Shown here: positions 58,961 through 64,000 of the stretch, in pieces
How positions within the stretch are numbered: the stretch's first letter is position 1
Layout: each line of letters opens with the position of its first letter
Source: Pseudomonas fluorescens
GTDB lineage: Bacteria; Pseudomonadota; Gammaproteobacteria; Pseudomonadales; Pseudomonadaceae
Direction: 5' to 3'
Assembly: GCF_018614775.1 (NCBI RefSeq)
Contig: NZ_JAGGOF010000073.1
Span: forward strand, 1 to 64,000
Length of the DNA: 64,000 nt
The notes under the pieces: model-generated
The model's input: the letters and a program-made list of their open reading frames with translations, nothing else
Database searches by the model: none
What the model was told of the DNA's origin: nothing
Translations under genes and position numbers: made by a program

Positions 58961-60378
58961 GTTTGAAAGCATTCGTGCCGAGCTTGCTGGTCCTGGCGTT
59001 GAGCGCCTGCGCCGTGGGCCCGGACTACCAGGCCCCGAAAACGGAGGCGGCGAACATCACCACCGCCACCGACGGCGCCGCCGGCCAGAAGAATTTCGAC
59101 CGCGCCCGTTTCGAAGGCGTCTGGTGGCAACAGTTCGAGGATCCGACCCTCAATGCGCTGGTGACCCAGTCGTTGGACGGCAACCGCGAGTTGCGCGTGG
59201 CTTTCGCCCGTCTGCGGGCCGCCCGGGCGATTCGCGATGACGCCAGCAATGACGTCATGCCGACCATCACCAGCCGCGCCAGCAGTAACCTGGGCAAAGG
59301 CCAGATTCCCGGGCAGACCACTGACCGTGTGAACACCGAGCGCTACGACCTGGGCCTGGACATGGCCTGGGAGCTCGACCTGTTCGGCCGCATCCAACGC
59401 AACCTGGAAGCCACCGACGCCGACCAGCAGGCGGCCGAGGCCGATCTCTACCAGTTGCAGGTGACGATGATCGCCGAGCTGGTGGACGCCTACGGTCAAC
59501 TGCGCGGCGCGCAGCAGCGGGAAAAAATCGCTCTGGCGAACCTGAAGAACCAGCAGGACTCGCGCAAGATCACCGAAAGCCTGCGCGACGCCGGCGTCGG
59601 TGACCAACTTGACGTGGTTCGCGCCGATGCGCGCCTGGCCTCGGTCGAAGCCAGCGTGCCGCAACTGCAAGCGGAACAGGTGCGTCAGCGCAATCGCATC
59701 GCCACCCTGCTCGGCGAGCGTCCGGACAAACTGAGCGTGGACCTGAGCCCCAAGCAGATGCCGGCCATTGCCAAGGCCCTGCCGATCGGCGACCCGGGCG
59801 AGCTGCTGCAACGGCGTCCGGACATTCTCAGCGCCGAACGCCAACTGGCGGCCGCCACGGCGCGCATCGGCGTAGCCAAGGCCGACCTGTTTCCCCGGGT
59901 CAGCTTGAGCGGCTTCCTCGGCTTTACCGCCGGGCGCGGTTCGCAAATCGGTTCCTCGGCGGCCAACGCCTGGGCACTGGGCCCGAGCATCACCTGGGCA
60001 GCTTTCGACCTGGGCAGCGTGCGGGCGCGCTTGCGCGGTGCCAACGCCGAGGCTGAGGGCGCCCTGGCGACCTACGAGCAACAAGTGCTGCTGGCCCTGG
60101 AAGAGTCGGAAAACGCCTTCAGCGACTACGGCAAGCGCCAGCAACGGTTGATCTCGCTGATCCGCCAGAGCGAATCGAGCCGCGCCGCCGCCGACCTGGC
60201 CGAAATCCGCTATCGCGAAGGCACCGTGGACTTCCTCGTGCTGCTCGACGCGCAACGCGAACGCCTGGCCGCCGAAGACACCCAGGCCCAGGCCGAGGTC
60301 GACCTGTATCGCGGCATCGTTGCGATCTACAAGGCCCTGGGCGGTGGCTGGCAACCCGAAACCGTCGCCAGCAACTGA
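58957..60378 (+). CDS. oprN: OprN-like outer-membrane efflux channel
   Basis: This 473-residue OMF/TolC-family lipoprotein has LLVLALSACAVGPDYQAP (lipobox LSAC) and two outer-membrane efflux repeats with long alpha-hairpins (for example ARLRAARAIRDDASN and LLQRRPDILSAERQLAAA). RYREGTVDFLVLLDAQR is the standard C-terminal signature. It completes the MexEF-OprN tripartite pump. A strong intrinsic terminator follows at 60432-60465. Confidence 0.94.
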   Translation: MSLKAFVPSLLVLALSACAVGPDYQAPKTEAANITTATDGAAGQKNFDRARFEGVWWQQFEDPTLNALVTQSLDGNRELRVAFARLRAARAIRDDASNDVMPTITSRASSNLGKGQIPGQTTDRVNTERYDLGLDMAWELDLFGRIQRNLEATDADQQAAEADLYQLQVTMIAELVDAYGQLRGAQQREKIALANLKNQQDSRKITESLRDAGVGDQLDVVRADARLASVEASVPQLQAEQVRQRNRIATLLGERPDKLSVDLSPKQMPAIAKALPIGDPGELLQRRPDILSAERQLAAATARIGVAKADLFPRVSLSGFLGFTAGRGSQIGSSAANAWALGPSITWAAFDLGSVRARLRGANAEAEGALATYEQQVLLALEESENAFSDYGKRQQRLISLIRQSESSRAAADLAEIRYREGTVDFLVLLDAQRERLAAEDTQAQAEVDLYRGIVAIYKALGGGWQPETVASN

Positions 60379-60431
60379 CTCACCCTTACCAACCGAGCTC
60401 CTTTGGTTGGCCGCAACCAACCAAATTGTTT

Positions 60432-60465
60432 GCCCCGCGTCTCATACGGACGCGGGGCTTTTTTT
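60432..60465 (+). terminator. Intrinsic terminator of mexEF-oprN
   Basis: GCCCCGCGTC (60432-60441) and GACGCGGGGC (60449-60458) form a perfect 10-bp stem with a 7-base loop, followed by seven T residues (60459-60465). Confidence 0.92.
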
Positions 60466-60511
60466 GGTTGCCGCCTTGTGGCGCACACAAATCCTGAGCC
60501 CACCCAATAAA

Positions 60512-60606
60512 CCCTGTGGGAGCGAGCCTGCTCGCGATGGCGGTGTGTCAGCCAAGACCTCCATCGACTGACCCACCGCCATCGCGAGCGGGCTCGCTCC
60601 CACAGG
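60512..60606. repeat. REP doublet (REPIN)
   Basis: CCCTGTGGGAGCGAGCCTGC then TCGCGATGGCGG at the left end is mirrored by CGCCATCGCGAGCGGGCTCG then CTCCCACAGGG at the right, with about 35 bases between. It is the same family as 18729-18822, with C/G variation in the stem. It lies between the mexEF-oprN terminator and the TPR gene. Confidence 0.88.
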
Positions 60607-60710
60607 GGATTGTGGTGCACACACTCCCTCAGAGTTTACAAGGTTTGACTCACAGCCCCGCCTGGCCGAAGCTTGCGACATTTCATGTTTCCTGGTTATG
60701 GACTTCCTGC

Positions 60711-61766
60711 ATGCCCCCGTCTCGCCGCTATCTGCTCCTGAGCCTGTCCGTCCTGTTGGTGATCGGTCTGGTCGCGATGTGGCAACGCAGCACCGCGCCA
60801 CAAATCCCCGAAGCCATCAAGCGCGGCTACAGCGAGGCCCTGGAACAAGCGCGTAACGGGCAGCCCGGCGCGGCGCGGATGCTCTACCAGCAACTGGGTC
60901 GCCCGGACCTGTCGCCCAAGCGCCGGGTCTGGTTGCACGCCGAGCTGCCCAATTACCCAAGCCCCCAAGCGCTGAAACTGGCGGACGCAGACCTGCTCAG
61001 CGAATCGCCAGAGGTGCGCCGAGCCGCCATCGGCAGCGTCGTCGGTCTGGTCCCGACCGGCCAACGCAGCCTGCTGCTGGGGCCGTTGCTCGATGACGGC
61101 GACGAGAATGTCCGCCTCGCCGCGGTCAACGCCCTGCTCGGCTTGTCGCCAGATGACCTGGGCTTGTATTTCGGCGCCATGCAGCAGGCCATCGACACTT
61201 GGGAACACGTGCTCGAAGACGGCCCGCCAACGGCTGAGTCCCACTATCAGCTCGCCCGACTGCACCTGCACAACGCCGAGTTGAAAAAGGCCCAGCAGGC
61301 CCTGGAGCAGTCATTACACCTGCAACCGGGCAACCTCCCGGCGCTGGTCATGCAGATCGAAGTGCTGGACAAGCAAGGCCAGGGCGAAGCGGCGCGACAA
61401 TTACTCGCCCGGCAGTTGCAAACCCAACCGGAGTCGGCTTATCTGCAACATGCGCTGGGCCTGTGGTTGCTGCACCATGGCCAGAGCGAATTCGCCTTGC
61501 TCGGCCTGTCCAAGGCCGTTGAGCTTGAACCCGAGAACAGCACGTACCGTTATGACCTGGCGACCACCTTGCACGCCGAGCAGGAAGTGGAAGCGGCGCT
61601 GAAACAGCTCCAGGAAATCGTCCAGCGCCACCCGGCCGACCGCAAGGCGCGGGTGTTGTTGATCAACTACTGGAAAGAGACCGGGCAACTGCAGAACGTA
61701 CAGATCCTGCTGGCGCAACTTGAACAGCTCAACCCGGACGACCCCGCCTTGCAACAAGGCTTGTAG
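60711..61766 (+). CDS. TPR-repeat protein with N-terminal membrane anchor
   Basis: This 351-residue protein has one hydrophobic helix (YLLLSLSVLLVIGLVAMW, about residues 7-25). A HEAT-like stretch follows (PEVRRAAIGSVVGLVPTGQR, DENVRLAAVNALLGLSPDD), then tetratricopeptide repeats from about residue 175 (SHYQLARLHLHNAELKKAQQ, ALEQSLHLQPGNLPAL, LSKAVELEPENSTYRYDLAT). It is probably a periplasm-facing scaffold; the partner is unknown. ATG at 60711 starts the anchor; a longer open frame reads through the REPIN. The KaiC-like gene follows on the same strand after about 150 bases. Confidence 0.85.
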   Translation: MPPSRRYLLLSLSVLLVIGLVAMWQRSTAPQIPEAIKRGYSEALEQARNGQPGAARMLYQQLGRPDLSPKRRVWLHAELPNYPSPQALKLADADLLSESPEVRRAAIGSVVGLVPTGQRSLLLGPLLDDGDENVRLAAVNALLGLSPDDLGLYFGAMQQAIDTWEHVLEDGPPTAESHYQLARLHLHNAELKKAQQALEQSLHLQPGNLPALVMQIEVLDKQGQGEAARQLLARQLQTQPESAYLQHALGLWLLHHGQSEFALLGLSKAVELEPENSTYRYDLATTLHAEQEVEAALKQLQEIVQRHPADRKARVLLINYWKETGQLQNVQILLAQLEQLNPDDPALQQGL

Positions 61767-61918
61767 GCCTCGTGAACCGCACCCGGAAAGTGTGCAGCAG
61801 CACTCGTTTTGCCAAGGGAAGCGGAACCGTCATCACCGCCAAAGGTCAAGTATTCAGGCAGTTAATTTTCAGGCGTACACAGGCCTGCTGCCTCCCCCTA
61901 GTCATGAGAGGGTATTTT

Positions 61919-63421
61919 TTGACTACATCCAACGAGTTGATCAGCGCTAAAGCCGCCACCGGTATCGAAGGACTGGACGACATCCTTTCCGGTGGCTTGT
62001 CCCGCGGCCACGTGTTCCTGCTGGAAGGGGAACCCGGGACCGGCAAGACCACGGTCGCGTTGCAATTCCTGATGGCCGGCGCCCAGGCCGGCGAGCGAAC
62101 GTTGTACATCACGTTGTCGGAAACCGAACGTGAATTGCGCCAGGGCGCCGCCTCCCACGGTTGGGCGCTGCACGACAATATCCATATCTTCGAGCTGACC
62201 CCGGCCGACGACCTGCTCAATGCCGAGCATCAGCAGAGCCTGCTGTATTCCTCGGACCTGGAGTTGGGCGAAGCCACCCGGCAGATTTTCGAAGTGGTCG
62301 AGCGCGTCAAGCCAACCCGAGTGGTGCTCGACAGCCTTTCGGAAATTCGCCTGCTGGCGCAAAGCTCCTTGCGCTACCGTCGGCAGATCCTGGCGATCAA
62401 GCACTACTTCGTGCGCTACGAGGCGACCGTCCTGCTGCTGGATGACCTGACCGCTGAATCCCTGGACAAGACCGTGCACAGCGTCGCCCACGGCGTGATT
62501 CGCCTGGAAGAGCTGACGCCTGCCTACGGCGCCGAGCGGCGACGGGTGCGGGTGGCCAAGTACCGCGGGCAGAAATATCGCGGTGGCTTCCACGACTTCA
62601 CCATCATGGCGGACGGTATACACGTCTTCCCGCGCCTGATTGCCGCCGAACACCGCGGGGGCTATCTGCGCCAACAGCTGTCCAGCGGCGTTGCCGGGGT
62701 GGACGCGTTGCTGGGTGGCGGTATCGAGACGGGTTCAAGCACATTGATCCTTGGGCCCGCCGGCACCGGCAAATCGCTGATATCCATTATCTTCGCCGTG
62801 GCTGCCGTGCAGCGCGGCGAGAAGGCGGCACTGTTCATCTTCGATGAAGAACTGGGCCTGCTGTTCGATCGCATGAAAAACATGGGCTTTGATCTGGAAG
62901 CGCTGCAAGAAACCGGCAACCTGTGGATCGAACAGGTCGACGCTGCCGAGCTGTCCCCCGGCGAGTTCTCGCACCGCGTGCGCCGTTGCATCGACGAAGG
63001 CGACATCAAGACCGTAGTCATCGACAGCATCAATGGCTACCAGGCCTCCATGCCTGAGGAAAGCGCCCTGGTGCTGCACATGCATGAACTGCTGCTCTAC
63101 CTCAACCGCCGGGGGGCGGCGACCTTCATAACCGTGGCGCAGCACGGCCTGGTGGGCGACATGCAGGCCCCCGTGGACATCACCTACCTGGCTGACACGG
63201 TCGTCCTGCTGCGCTATTTCGAAGCGCTGGGCAAGGTCCGTCGGGCCATTTCGGTGATCAAGAAACGCACCGGCAGCCACGAGTCGACCATCCGCGAATA
63301 CCGCATCAGCGCCGAAGGATTGACTATCGGCGAGCCGCTGGAATCCTTCCAGGGCGTGCTGCGCGGGGTGCCGACTTATCTGGGAGAAGGTAATCCGCTG
63401 CTCAGGGAAAATGCCAAGTGA
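61919..63421 (+). CDS. KaiC-like RecA-superfamily double ATPase
   Basis: This 500-residue KaiC homologue has two RecA domains. CI has Walker A EGEPGTGKTT (K43) and ATGIEGLDDILSGGLSRG; CII has GPAGTGKSL (K285), FIFDEELGLLF (the paired Glu) and VVIDSINGYQAS. The cyanobacterial autophosphorylation pair Ser431-Thr432 aligns with Thr422-Tyr423 (DITYLADTVVLLRY), a variation seen in other bacterial KaiCs. The start is TTG at 61919 because GAGAGGG ends six bases upstream; an ATG at 61904 lies before that site. It is coupled by GTGA to a histidine kinase gene, its probable signalling partner. No kaiB is visible. Confidence 0.9.
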   Translation: MTTSNELISAKAATGIEGLDDILSGGLSRGHVFLLEGEPGTGKTTVALQFLMAGAQAGERTLYITLSETERELRQGAASHGWALHDNIHIFELTPADDLLNAEHQQSLLYSSDLELGEATRQIFEVVERVKPTRVVLDSLSEIRLLAQSSLRYRRQILAIKHYFVRYEATVLLLDDLTAESLDKTVHSVAHGVIRLEELTPAYGAERRRVRVAKYRGQKYRGGFHDFTIMADGIHVFPRLIAAEHRGGYLRQQLSSGVAGVDALLGGGIETGSSTLILGPAGTGKSLISIIFAVAAVQRGEKAALFIFDEELGLLFDRMKNMGFDLEALQETGNLWIEQVDAAELSPGEFSHRVRRCIDEGDIKTVVIDSINGYQASMPEESALVLHMHELLLYLNRRGAATFITVAQHGLVGDMQAPVDITYLADTVVLLRYFEALGKVRRAISVIKKRTGSHESTIREYRISAEGLTIGEPLESFQGVLRGVPTYLGEGNPLLRENAK

Positions 63422-64000
63422 CCCTGACTGAACCTCTGTCGGAACGGGCGCTGATCCTGGCTCCGCTGGGCCGGGACGGCCAGATCGCCCTGTCGCTGCT
63501 CAACGAAGCCGGTTTCCCTGGCTTGATCTGCAGCCATATGGGCCACCTGTGCGAAGAACTGGAGCACGGCGCTGGCTTGCTCCTGATCGCTTCCGAAGCG
63601 TTACCGGGGCCAGACCTGGAAACCCTGCTCGCGCTCATTGAACAGCAACCCGCCTGGTCCGACCTGCCGATCGTCCTGCTGACCCATCACGGCGGCCCGG
63701 AACGGAACCCGACGGCGCGGATTGGGACGCAGTTGGGCAACGTCACGTTCCTCGAACGGCCTTTCCATCCGACGACCCTGGTCAGCCTGGTGAGGACCGC
63801 CGTGCGCGGTCGGCGAAGGCAATACGAGGCCAGGGATCGCCTGATCGACCTCAGCAACAGTGAACTGCGCCTGCAAACGACGCTCGAAACCCTGGAGCAG
63901 CAAGTCGAAGAACGCACCGCCCAGTTGCGCCACAATGAAGAAGCCCTGCGCCAGTCGCAGAAGATGGAGGCGGTTGGCCAACTCACCGGCGGTATCGCCC
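63418..64000 (+). CDS. Histidine kinase partner of KaiC, truncated by window end
   Basis: From GTG at 63418 (GTGA overlap with the KaiC stop) an open frame runs off the window. The first 120 residues look like a degenerate receiver domain (LSERALILAPLGRDGQIALS, LPIVLLTHHGG, VTFLERPFHPTTLVSLVRTA). A coiled coil follows (RDRLIDLSNSELRLQTTLET, LEQQVEERTAQLRHNEEALR), then the HisKA start SQKMEAVGQLTGGIA, cut just before the phospho-accepting His. The order matches stand-alone KaiC/kinase operons of Pseudomonas and Legionella. The rest, probably HATPase and receiver domains, lies to the right. Confidence 0.88.
   Translation, partial: MTLTEPLSERALILAPLGRDGQIALSLLNEAGFPGLICSHMGHLCEELEHGAGLLLIASEALPGPDLETLLALIEQQPAWSDLPIVLLTHHGGPERNPTARIGTQLGNVTFLERPFHPTTLVSLVRTAVRGRRRQYEARDRLIDLSNSELRLQTTLETLEQQVEERTAQLRHNEEALRQSQKMEAVGQLTGGIA

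Noticed and set aside
55874..58972. 1032-codon open frame antisense to mexF
   Set aside because: It mirrors mexF codon by codon on the other strand, a known effect of high-GC codon bias. It is rich in His, Gln, Arg and Val with no domain, and mexF is certain.
58879..60420. 513-codon open frame opposite oprN
   Set aside because: Shadow frame with low-complexity Gln/Gly/Ala content; oprN matches a known family over its full length.
60516..60710. N-terminal extension of the TPR protein
   Set aside because: The frame is open but reads through the REP doublet and lacks a ribosome site; the membrane anchor starts right after the ATG at 60711.
1..64000. CRISPR array, tRNA genes, prophage or integrative element
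   Set aside because: No regularly spaced direct repeats, no cloverleaf-like tRNA sequence and no phage or integrase genes were seen.

Overview
This is a GC-rich bacterial chromosome segment, most likely from a Pseudomonas of the P. fluorescens group. The support is an arnBCADTEF-ugd operon, a mexEF-oprN pump, a short LOV photoreceptor closely resembling the P. putida SB-LOV proteins, and P. fluorescens-type REP doublets. No rRNA, tRNA, CRISPR array or prophage was seen. Mobile DNA is limited to one deleted IS66 remnant.

Layout. 61-3627 (minus) is a four-gene envelope glycosylation operon: NAD-dependent epimerase, GT2, LABN membrane protein, GT39. 4202-13020 (plus) is the complete arn operon for L-Ara4N modification of lipid A, diverging from it. 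13004-23581 holds AraC-pssA, a DUF1348 gene, a UvrD-like helicase, pgm, and an unrecognised 498-residue gene followed by a MocR-like regulator. 24248-26443 is a divergent MDR oxidoreductase/LysR pair. 26696-29100 is an accessory patch with hipBA and the IS66 remnant.

29352-38951 is a light-response island. A MerR regulator of the B12-independent (class II LitR/PplR) type diverges from a short LOV protein. After it come a plus-strand operon (SnoaL-like, SDR, FAD amine oxidase, DUF1365, cyclopropane-fatty-acid-type methyltransferase, DUF2878) and a facing minus-strand operon (chalcone-isomerase-like, DUF3833, DUF6482, FeS-type photolyase/cryptochrome, DUF2256). Both operons are preceded by TGTACA-type direct repeats with exactly 12 bp between half-sites, matching the published P. 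putida PplR1 site as I recall it. They therefore look like one blue-light regulon.

39136-53215 is rich in export and regulation genes. It has an MsbA-like ABC exporter, a TetR-MarR fusion regulator divergent from a Bcr/CflA MFS pump and an SDR, and a second TetR regulon. That regulon consists of a frameshifted adaptor plus RND plus FabF-like operon, an SDR, a FadL-like porin and the TetR gene. Four copies of one dyad (TTRTGAC-N14-GTCACAA) lie in front of its transcription units. 53548-60378 holds a periplasmic binding protein and mexEF-oprN behind two tandem MexT-like boxes. 60711-64000 has a TPR protein, a KaiC-like double ATPase and the start of a translationally coupled histidine kinase cut by the window end.

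Most genes sit in tight operons with 4-nt start/stop overlaps. Start codons were moved from the longest open frame wherever a ribosome binding site, signal peptide or family N-terminus argued for it. Functions are inferred from sequence reading and family knowledge. No database search was possible.
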